DNA of 64,000 nucleotides from NCBI RefSeq assembly GCF_019263585.2, contig NZ_JADQDF010000001.1, positions 558,001-622,000 on the forward strand, written 5' to 3'. Each line of letters opens with the position of its first letter. Within the stretch, counting starts at the first letter, position 1. Made by a program: the position numbers and the translations under genes. The DNA comes from Pseudonocardia oceani (GTDB lineage Bacteria > Actinomycetota > Actinomycetes > Mycobacteriales > Pseudonocardiaceae). Below are positions 42,997 through 52,977 of this stretch, piece by piece. Below the pieces are notes generated by a model. The model was not told the origin of the DNA. It searched no databases and saw only the letters and a list, made by a program, of their open reading frames with translations.

Positions 42997-44135
42997 TCAC
43001 GGTGCTGGCCCAGGCGCAGGAGGAGTGCGGGACGTTCGACCTCGGCTGCAAGGCGGGCCAGGCCGTCGGGGGCGTTCTTGATGGGCTGGTCGCCACCGTC
43101 GCCCAGGGCGCCGCGGACCTGGTCGTCTCCACCTCGACGTGGTGGGCGACCACCGACAGCGTTGATCCCCGCGACTCCGCGGTCATCGCCGCGCAGGGCG
43201 CGACGAGCTGGGTCGTCGGCGCGGTCCTGGTCGGCTCGGTGCTGGTCCAGGCGATCCGGCTGATCCTGTCCCGCAAGGCCGAGCCGCTGATCATGGTCGC
43301 CACGGGGCTGTTCCGCTTCGCTGTGGTGTCCGCGCTCGGGCTCACAACGCTGCACCTGGCGTTGCAGGCCGGTGACGCGCTGGCCGTGCAACTGCTGGCC
43401 GACGCCGCGAACAACTTCGCGTTGTTCATGGTCGACGCCCTGACCGCGCCCGGTGACAACGTGTTCGTCACGTTGATCGTGGCAGTCCTCGCGGCCATCC
43501 TGTCGCTGATCCAGTGGCTGTTGATGGCGATGCGTCAGGCCGGGCTGCTCGTGCTGGCCGCGATGCTCCCGCTGGCCGCGTCCGGGTCGCTGACGAAGTC
43601 GACGCGAGGCTGGCTCGACAAGCTCATCGTCTGGCTGCTCGCGATGGTCCTCTACAAGCCGGCCGCGGCGTTCATCTACTACATCGGGTTCTCCTACCTG
43701 TCCTCGCCGAACTCCAACGCGCCGGGCGACGTCTCCACCCAGATCGCCGGGATCATGGTGCTGCTCCTCGCCGTCATCGCGATGCCGATCATGCTGAAGT
43801 TCTTCTCCTGGTCCGGGACACAGATCGCCGGCTCGGGCGGAGGCGGATCCGGCTTCATCGGCGCCGCGGGCGCGATCGCGCTGGCCCAGGGATCCGGGCG
43901 CTCACCCGCCGTGCAGCGGGCCGTGGACCTGGACGCGTCCGGGCCCGGCTCGGCCGGGCCCGGCGCGCCAGCACCGGCAGGCGCCGCCCCGGGTGCCGCC
44001 TCCGGGGGAACCGGGGCCGCAGCCGGCGCGGCGGCCGGCTCCGTGGCCGGTGCTGCAGTTCTCGCGGCCCAAGTCACCAAGACGGTCGGAACAGGCATGA
44101 CGTCGGGCTCCCCGGATTCGGGCGGGCCGCCATGA
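42993..44135 (+). CDS. VirB6/TrbL-like polytopic T4SS protein
   Basis: This 380-residue protein has about six to seven helices between residues 65 and 285 (for example WVVGAVLVGSVLVQAIRLIL, LIVAVLAAILSLIQWLLMAM, IAGIMVLLLAVIAMPIMLKF) and a long Gly/Ala/Pro-rich cytoplasmic tail. The layout fits the VirB6/TrbL inner-membrane channel component of actinobacterial conjugation systems. It starts with GTG overlapping the previous stop and ends overlapping the next start (ATGA). Confidence 0.7.
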   Translation: MITVLAQAQEECGTFDLGCKAGQAVGGVLDGLVATVAQGAADLVVSTSTWWATTDSVDPRDSAVIAAQGATSWVVGAVLVGSVLVQAIRLILSRKAEPLIMVATGLFRFAVVSALGLTTLHLALQAGDALAVQLLADAANNFALFMVDALTAPGDNVFVTLIVAVLAAILSLIQWLLMAMRQAGLLVLAAMLPLAASGSLTKSTRGWLDKLIVWLLAMVLYKPAAAFIYYIGFSYLSSPNSNAPGDVSTQIAGIMVLLLAVIAMPIMLKFFSWSGTQIAGSGGGGSGFIGAAGAIALAQGSGRSPAVQRAVDLDASGPGSAGPGAPAPAGAAPGAASGGTGAAAGAAAGSVAGAAVLAAQVTKTVGTGMTSGSPDSGGPP

Positions 44136-45622
44136 CCGCCCATTCCGACGGGCGCGCGGAGGGTCCGCGGCTCTACGGCAACTGGCGCCCCGAGCGCGGC
44201 TGGGGCATCGGGTCGCTGTCGACCTCAGCGACGGTCGCGGTGTTCCTCGCCGTCCTCGCACCCGTTCTGGCGATCTCGACGGTGCCGCGTGCGGCGCTGC
44301 CGCTGGCCGGGATCGGCGTGGTCGTCGTCGGCGCGGTCGTGGTCCGCGTCGGCGGCGTCACCGCCGCGGAGGCCCTGACGCGACGGTTCCGGTTCAGCCG
44401 GGCCCGCGCCGGCGGGTGGACCGAGCTGTCGGCAGGGGTTCTCACCGATCACCCACGCGCGTACGACCTGCCTGGTGTCCTCGCCCCGCTGGTCCCCCTC
44501 GATGTCGACGACGGGCGCGGCGGGCGGCACGCGCTGCTGTGGGACCGGAACTCGGGGACGCTCACCGCGGTCCTGCGCTGCTCCCCCATCGGTCTCGACC
44601 TCGCCGATGCGGCGCAGACCGACCTGTGGGTCGCGTCCTGGGGCGTGTTCCTCGCCGACCTCGGCTACCAGCCGCTCGTCCAGCACGTCGCGGTCACCGT
44701 GGACACGGCGCCCAGCGGTGGTACCACGATGCGCGACCACGTCGCGGCCGCGCTCAACCCGCGGGCACCCGCGTTGTCGCGAACGGTGCTCGACGAGCTC
44801 ATCGCGATCACGCCGACGACGGCGTCCGAGGTCGACGCACGGATGTCTGTCGTGTTCGACCCGAACCGCGCCAACCCCCGACCCACGGACCTGTTGTCGG
44901 CCGTGGTCGATGTCGGCCGTTGGCTGCCCGGCATCGAGACCGGTCTCGGCGCCTGCGGCGTTGCGGTCCTGGGCCGGGCGACGACGAGCTGGCTGACCGG
45001 GCGTATCCGCGTCGCTTTCGATCCAGCCGCTCGATCCGAGATCACCCGCCTCGACGACCGCGCCGCGATACTCGCCTGGTCCGAGGCCGGGCCGGTCGCC
45101 GCACTGGAGAGCTGGGACACCTACCGCCACGACTCGGGCATCTCGGTGTCCTGGGCGCTGCGCGAGGCGCCCCGCCAAGCCGTCGCCCCCCGCGTCCTCG
45201 CCTCGCTCCTGACCCCGGGCCCGTACCCGCGGCGCGTGACCTGGCTCTACGAGCCGTACCCCGCCGACCACGCCGCCGCCAAGGTCGAGGCCGAGGTCAC
45301 CTCCGGACAGATCCGGCGAGCCTGGGCCGCCCGAACCCACCGCGACGAGACCCAGCGCGAACGCGACGACCGCGACCGCGCCCTCCAGTCAGCCCGCGAG
45401 GAAGCCGAGGGCGCCGGCGTCGGCCGGTTCACCGTGTACCTCACCATGACGGTCACCGACCCCGACGACCTTCCCGCCGCGGTCGCCGACCTCGAGCAGC
45501 GCGCCGGGCAGTCCAAGCTCCGGCTCCGCCGCCTGCGCGGCGCGCAGGCGGCCGGCTTCGCCGCCGCCCTCGGCGTCGGCATCAACCCCGCCGAAACAGC
45601 TCGCAACCGCACACGGCGCTGA
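44132..45622 (+). CDS. SCO6880-family conjugation protein (PrgI/VirB3-VirB4 N-terminal-like)
   Basis: This 496-residue protein has two N-terminal helices (about 30-75, VAVFLAVLAPVLAISTV and GIGVVVVGAVVVRVGGV) preceded by LYGNWRPERGWGIGSL, the usual opening of SCO6880-type proteins. A large soluble domain follows, without Walker motifs. In such systems it is the VirB3-like anchor plus the VirB4 N-terminal domain, with the ATPase encoded by the next gene. It overlaps the VirB6-like gene by 4 bp. Confidence 0.7.
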   Translation: MTAHSDGRAEGPRLYGNWRPERGWGIGSLSTSATVAVFLAVLAPVLAISTVPRAALPLAGIGVVVVGAVVVRVGGVTAAEALTRRFRFSRARAGGWTELSAGVLTDHPRAYDLPGVLAPLVPLDVDDGRGGRHALLWDRNSGTLTAVLRCSPIGLDLADAAQTDLWVASWGVFLADLGYQPLVQHVAVTVDTAPSGGTTMRDHVAAALNPRAPALSRTVLDELIAITPTTASEVDARMSVVFDPNRANPRPTDLLSAVVDVGRWLPGIETGLGACGVAVLGRATTSWLTGRIRVAFDPAARSEITRLDDRAAILAWSEAGPVAALESWDTYRHDSGISVSWALREAPRQAVAPRVLASLLTPGPYPRRVTWLYEPYPADHAAAKVEAEVTSGQIRRAWAARTHRDETQRERDDRDRALQSAREEAEGAGVGRFTVYLTMTVTDPDDLPAAVADLEQRAGQSKLRLRRLRGAQAAGFAAALGVGINPAETARNRTRR

Positions 45623-45651
45623 ACCCCAGGCCCGAGGCTGAGGAGACTCCC

Positions 45652-47127
45652 ATGCAGGACACCCACGTTGACCCCGCACTGAGCTTCCGCGACCGGCCCG
45701 TCCCCCGACGCTGGGGATGGCCGATACGGGGCGGTGGCCGCGCGGCGCATGTCGAGGCGGGCGTCCGCTACGCCGCCACCACCAGCCAGCTCTGCGGGCT
45801 GTTCCCGTTCGCCGTGTCCTCCGGGGCATCGGTGCACGGCGTGCCGATCGGGCGCCACATGCACACCGCGGAACCGATCGGGCTCGATCCCGCCGAGTGG
45901 CTACGCACGGGGCTGGTGTCCAACACCGGCGTCTGGGTCCAGGGCCAGCCGGGCATCGGCAAGAGCTCCATCACCAAACGCATGATCACCGGACTGGTCG
46001 GCTACGGCATGACCGCCGTCATCCCGGGAGACATCAAGGGCGAGTACACCCCACTGATCACCGCGCTGGGCGGCTCGGTGTGGCGCATCGGGCGAGGCCT
46101 GCACGCGCTCAACCCCCTCGACGCCGGCCCACTGTCCGCCGCCCGTGACCGATCGAGCGGAGCCGTACGCGAACGGCTCCACGAAACGATCAGGGCGCGA
46201 CGACTATCGCTGCTCGAGGCGCTGATCACCATCGTCCGCCGGGGAGACGTCGACGTCACCGAACGTCGACTGCTCGGTGCCGCCCTCGACACCGCAGTCG
46301 ACGGCCGGGACCGGTCGGAGCCCGTCATCCCCGACGTTCTCGACGTCCTGGCCACAGGCGCCGGCCCGCTGCAACGGATCGCGGCCAGCAGCGACGACGC
46401 CGACTACCGGCGCGCGACCCGCGAGCTCACGAACACACTCGGCCTGCTCTGTGAAGGCGCGATCCGGGGGATCTTCGACCGCCCGTCCAGCGTCGTCGCC
46501 GACCCACACACGGTCGCATTGTCGCTCGACATCTCGGCGCTTGATGACGACGACGACGAAGTCGTCGCGGCGGCAATGCTCTGCTCCTGGGCCTGGTCGG
46601 CGAGCCTCATCGACGCCACCCACGCGCTCGGACTGCGCCGCAACGTCGTCCAGGTCCAGGACGAGCTGTGGCGCGCCCTGCGGGTCGCGCCCGGTCTGGT
46701 CGAGCGCTCCGACCGGATCACCCGGCTCAACCGGCACCGCGGCGTCGTGTCGTTCCAGGTCACCCACTCCCTCGACGACCTGGAAGCCCTGCCCACCGAG
46801 GCCGACCGCGCCAAAGCCCGCGGCATGGCTTCCCGTAACGGGATCCTGCTGCTGGGCGGTATGGCCGACAAGGAACTCGACGGGCTGCGCCGCATCACCT
46901 CGCTGACCGACGGGGAGGCCTCCCTCATCACGTCCTGGGCGGCCCCGCCGACCTGGCACTCGGGACGCCTGCACCCCGGCCGGGGCAAGTATCTGATCAA
47001 GTCTGGTGAACGGATGGGCCTGCCGGTCGCGCTCACCCTCACCCCCACCGAACAGTCGCTCTACGACACCGACGGCGCCTTCCGGCGTCCCGTCACGTCC
47101 GCTCCCCCGGCCGGGCACCGGCCATGA
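45652..47127 (+). CDS. VirB4-like conjugation ATPase
   Basis: This 491-residue ATPase has Walker A GQPGIGKSS (about 98-106), VIPGDIKGEYTPLI with a FtsK/VirB4-type aspartate, a Walker B strand VVQVQDELWRAL, and late arginines in GLRRITSLTDGE. It corresponds to the C-terminal motor domain of VirB4/TraC. ATG at 45652 follows GAGGAGA. It overlaps the coupling-protein gene by 4 bp and probably energises T4SS assembly. Confidence 0.85.
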   Translation: MQDTHVDPALSFRDRPVPRRWGWPIRGGGRAAHVEAGVRYAATTSQLCGLFPFAVSSGASVHGVPIGRHMHTAEPIGLDPAEWLRTGLVSNTGVWVQGQPGIGKSSITKRMITGLVGYGMTAVIPGDIKGEYTPLITALGGSVWRIGRGLHALNPLDAGPLSAARDRSSGAVRERLHETIRARRLSLLEALITIVRRGDVDVTERRLLGAALDTAVDGRDRSEPVIPDVLDVLATGAGPLQRIAASSDDADYRRATRELTNTLGLLCEGAIRGIFDRPSSVVADPHTVALSLDISALDDDDDEVVAAAMLCSWAWSASLIDATHALGLRRNVVQVQDELWRALRVAPGLVERSDRITRLNRHRGVVSFQVTHSLDDLEALPTEADRAKARGMASRNGILLLGGMADKELDGLRRITSLTDGEASLITSWAAPPTWHSGRLHPGRGKYLIKSGERMGLPVALTLTPTEQSLYDTDGAFRRPVTSAPPAGHRP

Positions 47128-48977
47128 GCAGCCCGAGCTCGTCGATCCTGCGCGATGCCGCTGCGCCGCTGCTCCTCCTGGGCGCCATCGCGTCCGCCGG
47201 GATCGCCGCCTTGGACGTCTGGGTGGCCGCGGCGGTCTCCGCGGGTCCGGGGCCGGTGCCCGCACTGTCGTTCGACCTGCCCCTGCGGGTCGCCCGTGAC
47301 GGCATCGACGTCGTCCTCTCACCCGCCGCGTCGACGACCGCGTTCGTCACGGCCCTGGCCGCTCTCGTCGGTGTCGAGCTCGCTGCCGTCGCCGGAGTTG
47401 TCGTTCTGGCCACCCGCGGTGGGCGCCTCGGCGACCCGCGCCGTGCGCTGCTGCGCCGCCGCGACCTCGGAGATCTCAGCGGCCGCGGGTCGGCTCGGCG
47501 CGCGCGGCACCTCCGCCCGTCGCTCGACCAGCGTGGCGACGTGCCCGCGGCCGAGCGGGGCATCCGCATGGTGCGCATCGCCGGACGCGACGTGTGGATG
47601 TCCTGGGAGGACGTCGCGCTGGTCATCATGGGGCCGCGGTCCAACAAAACCAGCGCCATCGCGGTCCCCGCGGTGCTCTCGGCCCCCGGGCTGGTCGTCG
47701 CGACCTCGAACAAGGCCGACCTCTGGGCGCTGACCTCCGGCCTCCGAGGCCAGGTCGGCGCCGTGTGGACGTTCGACCCGCAGCAGATCGCGCACGCCGA
47801 ACAGCGGTGGTGGTGGGACCCGCTTCGGTCAGTCCGCGAGGCACCGGACGCGCACCGATACGAGGCGGCCAGCCGGCTGGCCGAGCACTTCATGGGCACC
47901 ATCGGCGGCACCCGGCGCGACCCCTTCTTCCACGCAGCCGGCGAGCAGGTCCTCGTCGGGACGCTGCTGGCCGCTGCGCTGTCCGGCGGCAACCTGCGCG
48001 ACGTTCTGCTCTGGCTGCAGTACGGACGCCGCGACGCCATCACCGCGCTGGACAACGCCGGCGCCGGGCTGGAAGCCGCCGACCTGGAAGCGAGCCTGGC
48101 CGGCGCCGACGTCACCACCAAAGGCATCTTCCAGACCGCCCGCACGGCGACCAAAGCCCTCACCTCCGAGCGGATCCTGCGCTGGATCACCCCACCGGAG
48201 ACCTGGCGGACACCACCCAGAGACCCGCAGCGCTTCCTCGAACTCGACCCCTGGCTACTGCTGGCCGAGGCCGCTATTGGGCCGGTGACAATGCACCTGC
48301 TGTCGAAGGAGGGTGCCGGCACCGCGGCACCGGTGGTCGCCGCTCTCGTCGACCGCATCCTGGAGGTCGCCGAGCTGTCCGCGCAGGCCCGCGGCGGGCG
48401 GCTCGACCCACCCGTCGTCGCCGTGCTCGACGAGGCGGCGAACATCTGCCCGATCAAGACCCTCCCCCAGCTCTACAGCCACTTCGGCTCCCGGGGGATC
48501 CAGGTGATCACGATGCTGCAGAGCTACCAGCAGGGCGTCGGGGTCTGGGGCAACCAGGGCATGGACGCGCTCTGGTCCGCAGCCACCGTCAAGCTCGTCG
48601 GAGCCGGCGTCGATGACCACGAGTTCCTGCGCCGACTTTCCGGGCTCGTCGGTGACCACGATGTCGAGAAGATGTCCACCAGCTACGACCGGTCACGCGG
48701 CCCCAGCCGGCAGTACTCGACGACCCGCGAACCCGTCCTGCCGGTGTCGGTCCTGCGCGCCCTGCCCCGCTCCCAGGCCGTGCTGCTCGCGACCGGACGG
48801 CGAGCCGGGCTGGGCGAGCTGCAGCCCTGGTACCAGGAAGACGACGCCGTCGACATCCGCACCTACTCAACGGTCGCCCTCGCCGAACTCCGGGCCGCCG
48901 CACAGGAAGCGCTCGGGCTGGACAACCCGTTCACGACCAGCGCCGGGACATCGACCCGGGGAGGCGAGGCGTCGTGA
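47124..48977 (+). CDS. VirD4/TraG-type coupling protein
   Basis: This 617-residue protein has two N-terminal helices (about 15-38 and 73-97), a P-loop variant MGPRSNKTSA (about 169-178), Walker B VVAVLDEAANI, and SHFGSRGIQVITMLQS typical of TraG/VirD4 proteins. It would bring DNA or protein substrate to the T4SS. The Walker A has Asn before Lys-Thr but keeps both, so it should bind ATP. It overlaps both neighbours. Confidence 0.85.
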   Translation: MSSPSSSILRDAAAPLLLLGAIASAGIAALDVWVAAAVSAGPGPVPALSFDLPLRVARDGIDVVLSPAASTTAFVTALAALVGVELAAVAGVVVLATRGGRLGDPRRALLRRRDLGDLSGRGSARRARHLRPSLDQRGDVPAAERGIRMVRIAGRDVWMSWEDVALVIMGPRSNKTSAIAVPAVLSAPGLVVATSNKADLWALTSGLRGQVGAVWTFDPQQIAHAEQRWWWDPLRSVREAPDAHRYEAASRLAEHFMGTIGGTRRDPFFHAAGEQVLVGTLLAAALSGGNLRDVLLWLQYGRRDAITALDNAGAGLEAADLEASLAGADVTTKGIFQTARTATKALTSERILRWITPPETWRTPPRDPQRFLELDPWLLLAEAAIGPVTMHLLSKEGAGTAAPVVAALVDRILEVAELSAQARGGRLDPPVVAVLDEAANICPIKTLPQLYSHFGSRGIQVITMLQSYQQGVGVWGNQGMDALWSAATVKLVGAGVDDHEFLRRLSGLVGDHDVEKMSTSYDRSRGPSRQYSTTREPVLPVSVLRALPRSQAVLLATGRRAGLGELQPWYQEDDAVDIRTYSTVALAELRAAAQEALGLDNPFTTSAGTSTRGGEAS

Positions 48978-49492
48978 CCGACGACCCGACCACGGCGAGC
49001 CGACTGCTGATCGAGCTGCAGGCCCGCATCGGCGTCCTCGAGGGCTGGCGCGCCCACCAGAGCGAACTCCTCGACGGCGTCATCAACGGTCGATCCGAGC
49101 CGACTACCGAGCACGACGACGACGTCTCCCAGGACGACCTGCCCGATGAGGACACGGGGATCGACGCCGACAGGCTGATCGGCTGGGTTCATCGGCACGT
49201 CGCCGCGGTCATCGCCCGACCCCTGCGCGGCGAGATCAAGTGGTGCCCGCTGTGGTGGGAGCACCCGGAAGCGGTGTTCCGCTTCGAGGCATTGCGGCGC
49301 GCATGGACGCAGCTCGCGCCCGAGGCAGGGGTCGGGATGTCGGTGTGGATCCGCGACCATCTCGACCCGTGCCTGCGCGAGCTGCTCTCGCCGCTCGGCC
49401 CGTTCGCCGACTGCTCGCACAACGAGCGCTTCCGAACGCTCACCGAACACGTTCCGCTGCCCACGCTCCCGACCGCGTCGCCCGACAGGTAG
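48974..49492 (+). CDS. DUF4913-family protein
   Basis: This 172-residue soluble protein has an acidic middle (EHDDDVSQDDLPDEDTG) and the DUF4913 core KWCPLWWEHPEAVFRFEALR followed by WTQLAPEAGVGMSVWIRDHLDP. This family is regularly found beside actinobacterial conjugation genes, probably as an accessory. It starts with GTG overlapping the coupling-protein stop. Confidence 0.85.
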   Translation: MTDDPTTASRLLIELQARIGVLEGWRAHQSELLDGVINGRSEPTTEHDDDVSQDDLPDEDTGIDADRLIGWVHRHVAAVIARPLRGEIKWCPLWWEHPEAVFRFEALRRAWTQLAPEAGVGMSVWIRDHLDPCLRELLSPLGPFADCSHNERFRTLTEHVPLPTLPTASPDR

Positions 49493-49496
49493 CGAC

Positions 49497-50636
49497 GTGA
49501 ACCGCGCCGCCGGGGCCGGGGCCGCTGGACTCGCCGCGATCACCGCACCGATCGTGCTCATCGTCGCGCTGCTCGGCGGCCTCACCGCCGTCGCCGCCGA
49601 GACAGCGACCGGCGGCGTCGACGCGACGAAGATCCCACCCCTGGCCCGGGAGCTACTCCCCCACATCACGGCCATCACCACGGCCACCTGCCCGGAGCTG
49701 CCGCCACTGTGGGTCATCGCCGAGATCACAGCCGAGAGCAGCTGGGACCCGACCGCGTACAGCAGCGACCGCAACGGCGGCGCTGCGGGGCTCTACCAGC
49801 TCAACGAGGCCAACTGGACCACCGCTGGCGGGAGGCCATGGGAGACCTCACCACCACCCGCCGACGCCGACGTCCTCGACGCCCGCCGGCACCTGGAGCT
49901 CGCGATCCCGTTCGTATGCGCGAACCTCAGGGCCGCCGCCACGCACCTGCTGGCCACCGGCAAGTCGACGTCCGCGCTGGACGGGATGCTCGTCTGCCAC
50001 ATCGCCGGCTGTAGCCGGGTGACCGACTCAGCCACCGGCGTCCCCGCCGCGGGCGAGGCCGGATGCGACCGCACCTGCGCCGACCTCATCGCGAACTATC
50101 TCGACCGGGTCCACACCCTCGCCGCGCGGTACAGCGCCGAACCGGGCCCGGTGTCCGTGGACGACCTCCCCGTACCGACACCCTTCGACGGCGTCAGCGT
50201 CCTGTGCACCGCCGACGACCCCACCGGCGGCCGCTGCCTCACCCCCGCCACCCGACACGCCCACGACGAGATCGTCCGCGTCTTCGGCCCCCCTGGCCCC
50301 GATTCGCCGATTCGGTCGGCGGGCTGCTGGGACGAACACGCCTGGAACCCCGACAGCGACCACCCCCGCGGCCAAGCCTGCGACTACTTCCCCGACACCG
50401 CCGGTGGCTTTCCGGAGGGCCAGGAACTCCAGAACGGCTGGCGCCTGGCCACCTGGCTCCGCACCCACGCCGCCACGCTCAAGCTGAAGTACCTGATCTG
50501 GCATGGCCGCTTCTGGTCACCCGACTCCGCCGACACCGACGGCTGGGGCCGCCCGTACACCGGCGGCGGCATCTACGACGCCGACGACGCGACGGGCGGG
50601 CACTACGACCACGTCCACGCCTCGTTCGAGCTGTAG
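49497..50636 (+). CDS. VirB1-like cell-wall hydrolase, lysozyme-like plus VanY-like domains
   Basis: This 379-residue exported protein has an N-terminal helix (about 8-33), a lysozyme/transglycosylase domain (about 48-200; IAEITAESSWDPTAYSSDRN and AAGLYQLNEANW, catalytic-type Glu in ESSW), and a C-terminal domain with SDHPRGQACDYF and YDHVHASFEL, the M15/VanY metal pattern. It probably opens peptidoglycan for the transfer machinery. It is homologous in layout to the protein at 14780-15865 and, in part, to the fragment at 310-861. Confidence 0.75.
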   Translation: MNRAAGAGAAGLAAITAPIVLIVALLGGLTAVAAETATGGVDATKIPPLARELLPHITAITTATCPELPPLWVIAEITAESSWDPTAYSSDRNGGAAGLYQLNEANWTTAGGRPWETSPPPADADVLDARRHLELAIPFVCANLRAAATHLLATGKSTSALDGMLVCHIAGCSRVTDSATGVPAAGEAGCDRTCADLIANYLDRVHTLAARYSAEPGPVSVDDLPVPTPFDGVSVLCTADDPTGGRCLTPATRHAHDEIVRVFGPPGPDSPIRSAGCWDEHAWNPDSDHPRGQACDYFPDTAGGFPEGQELQNGWRLATWLRTHAATLKLKYLIWHGRFWSPDSADTDGWGRPYTGGGIYDADDATGGHYDHVHASFEL

Positions 50637-50643
50637 CCCTTGA

Positions 50644-51198
50644 TCACCGACGAATGATCAGTATCGGTAGGACACGGCCAGCACGAATCGCACTCACCAT
50701 CCCGGCGAGCAGCAGTGCTCCGCCGACCCCAGCGAGGGGTGGAAGGTAGCTCCACGCAACGCGTCCGCCGTCGTCGAACAGGCGCGGAGTGTCGAGCGCG
50801 GCGTCCCGCGGACCGAAGTCTGCGGCCAGCTGCTCCCGCTCGAGGAGGACAGACCGCGGCCGGGTTCGGCGCGGCTCATCAGCCGTCCGATACATGGTCA
50901 CCATGACCGAGTCGAACCGGTACGTCGGTGTCGACCAGATCGCCCGTCCCATGGCTCGGACTGCCTCCGCGTGCCCCACCAGTTCGCCGGTCCGCCGAGG
51001 ATGCGCAGCGACGCATTCCTCGACGCTTACCGACAGGACGACGCGGTTTCGCACCTGCTGGTAGTCGACCGCCGCCGCGCCGCCGCATCCCGTCTCGGCC
51101 AGCGTCCGCACCAGATCCCGCTGCGCCGCCGGACCGGCGCAGCCAGACGCGAGAACCAGGAACGCGAGCGCGGCGAGCGCGAGTCGGAGGTGAGCCAT
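50644..51198 (-). CDS. Lipoprotein with C-terminal helix, unknown
   Basis: This 184-residue protein starts with ATG at 51198, which gives a clean lipoprotein signal: basic start, hydrophobic helix and lipobox LASGC at about residue 20. A second helix lies near the C-terminus (about 158-176, LAGVGGALLLAGMVSAI). It is the only minus-strand gene within the plus-strand locus, so it may interrupt the operon. The function is unknown. Confidence 0.55.
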   Translation of the reverse strand: MAHLRLALAALAFLVLASGCAGPAAQRDLVRTLAETGCGGAAAVDYQQVRNRVVLSVSVEECVAAHPRRTGELVGHAEAVRAMGRAIWSTPTYRFDSVMVTMYRTADEPRRTRPRSVLLEREQLAADFGPRDAALDTPRLFDDGGRVAWSYLPPLAGVGGALLLAGMVSAIRAGRVLPILIIRR

Positions 51199-51469
51199 GC
51201 GCTGACGTTCCGATCCTGAGCGCTCCGACGCAACAATCATCGCCGTCGTTGTTGACCGTCTGCACAGATGTGGACAACTTCTCGGGCACGGCTCGCGGAA
51301 GCGCGTCGGGATGTCAAGCCGTTCCCTCCTGTGCTCCATTCGGGGGACCTGTCGCGATTCGCCCTCGCCCGCCGACGCCGCCTGGTACTCCGTTCCCCGT
51401 CAGCTTATGACGCGGGCCGGACCGGCACAGCAGCCTCGGGGAACGGCAGGGAACGGAAGGGGAACGGTC

Positions 51470-52072
51470 ATGGCGATGATCAGCTACGTGCACGATCGGC
51501 CTGCCGCACCGGCCCGGCGTCGGCGTCTCGCCCGCGCCCGGCAGCACGCTCTGGCTGCCGTGGCAGGTGCGTCGCTGTTGTCAGCATGCTCGGGAACCGC
51601 TCCCGCACCGCCGGAGCCGCAAATGCCGACCGTCACGTCCACGCACGAAATCGCACCGTCCGCCGCGGGAATTGCCGCATATGGGGAGTTCTGGCGGGTG
51701 AGCGAGCTGGCGTTCGCAGCACCGACGGCGCAGGACTGGGAGGCGGAGTTGAGCATGGTGGCCCGTGGGCAGGCATTGACCGACCTCGTCATCGAGGTAC
51801 GGAACTACGCGAGCGTCCCGGCGCATGTCGAGGGAGCGATCACCCACGACGCGCGTCCCGATCCCGTGCTCGCCCCGAAGCCCGATCGCGTCTCAGTGCT
51901 CGACTGCATCGACATCAGCGGGTCGATGCTGGTCGCCGACGCGGACGGCGCGGTGCTCGACGATCAGGCCAGTCAGACCCCGCGCTATCAGTACCGGGCC
52001 GAAGTCGTGCGCGACGCCTCCGGCACGTGGCTCGTCGAGACGACCGCGCCCTCACTGGATCAGCCATGTTGA
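51470..52072 (+). CDS. Lipoprotein of the Tad/conjugation locus
   Basis: This 200-residue protein starts with ATG at 51470 behind GGAAGGGGAA. The signal region ends in lipobox LLSAC (about residue 40). The mature part has a cystatin/NTF2-like alpha-plus-beta pattern (IAAYGEFWRVSELAFAAPT, then YQYRAEVVRDASGTWLV), common in actinobacterial conjugation-locus lipoproteins. Its stop overlaps the next start. It is the first gene of the second half of the locus. Confidence 0.6.
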   Translation: MAMISYVHDRPAAPARRRRLARARQHALAAVAGASLLSACSGTAPAPPEPQMPTVTSTHEIAPSAAGIAAYGEFWRVSELAFAAPTAQDWEAELSMVARGQALTDLVIEVRNYASVPAHVEGAITHDARPDPVLAPKPDRVSVLDCIDISGSMLVADADGAVLDDQASQTPRYQYRAEVVRDASGTWLVETTAPSLDQPC

Positions 52073-52977
52073 GACGAGCGGGTTGTCTGACTCTGGCCAC
52101 AGCGCTGCTCCCGCTGGCCACCGCCGGCGCCGCCTACGCCCAACCCCGGCCGTGCGAGGTGGTGGTGAGCAGCGGGCGATGCCTGGTCGAGGCGATCGAC
52201 CCCGGACGGCCGGGCGGGCCCGCCGAGGCCGACGACACTGGTCCGGATCAGGACGAGAACGGCGGTGTCGGCCCGAGTCGAGGCAACCCGCCGAGCGGGC
52301 GTCCCACGCAACAAGACGTCCCTGAAGAGCCCGCTCCCCGCCGGCCGTCGCTTCAACCGTTGATCGGCGAGAACGGCGGTCCGACGGGGTTCGTGGTGGG
52401 TCCCGATCGCACCGATGAGCTCCTGGCGCTGCTGGCCGAGGGGGGCGACCCCGACGCTCCGGCACCGCTCGCAGTCGATCCGGCGATCCCTGCCCAGCTC
52501 GCGATCAACGAGCTGGAGCTGAGCGGCCCGGTGATCAGGCTGTCCACCAGTGACAACGGATTCGTCGGTGTGCCGGTCTGGTTGTGGATCGAGCGCGACC
52601 AGGACCTGACCGGCCCCCGGAGCGCGACGGCCGCCGTCGGCAACGCCGAGGTCACCGCCACCGGTCGCCTGGCGTCGGTGGAATGGGAGTTGGGTCCGTC
52701 CGGCGAGAGGGTGGTCTGCGAGGGGCCCGGGACGCCGTGGACGGGTCAGGCCGGGCCATCGCCCGACTGCGGCTATGTCTACGAGCTGCGGTCGCTGCCC
52801 GAACGGACCGGTGGATCGGGGCGCTGGCCGATCGTGGCAACGATGGTCTGGCAGGTCGGCTGGGTCGGGATCTCCAGCGGCGCGCCGGTCTCCGGGCAGC
52901 AGACGGTACGGGTTTCCGCCGACACCAGCGTGTCGGTCGGCGAGATTCAGGTTCTCGTTTCCGGAGGTGGATCGTGA
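52066..52977 (+). CDS. Secreted protein of the Tad locus, unknown
   Basis: This 303-residue protein has a signal peptide (about 1-25, ending AAYAQ). A Pro/Gly/Asp-rich linker (about 40-100) follows, then a beta-rich domain (about 150-300) with IVATMVWQVGWVGISSGAPV. Similar secreted proteins sit beside Tad genes in actinobacteria. It overlaps the previous gene by 7 bp and the next by 4 bp (GTGA). No enzymatic motif is seen. Confidence 0.55.
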   Translation: MLRRAGCLTLATALLPLATAGAAYAQPRPCEVVVSSGRCLVEAIDPGRPGGPAEADDTGPDQDENGGVGPSRGNPPSGRPTQQDVPEEPAPRRPSLQPLIGENGGPTGFVVGPDRTDELLALLAEGGDPDAPAPLAVDPAIPAQLAINELELSGPVIRLSTSDNGFVGVPVWLWIERDQDLTGPRSATAAVGNAEVTATGRLASVEWELGPSGERVVCEGPGTPWTGQAGPSPDCGYVYELRSLPERTGGSGRWPIVATMVWQVGWVGISSGAPVSGQQTVRVSADTSVSVGEIQVLVSGGGS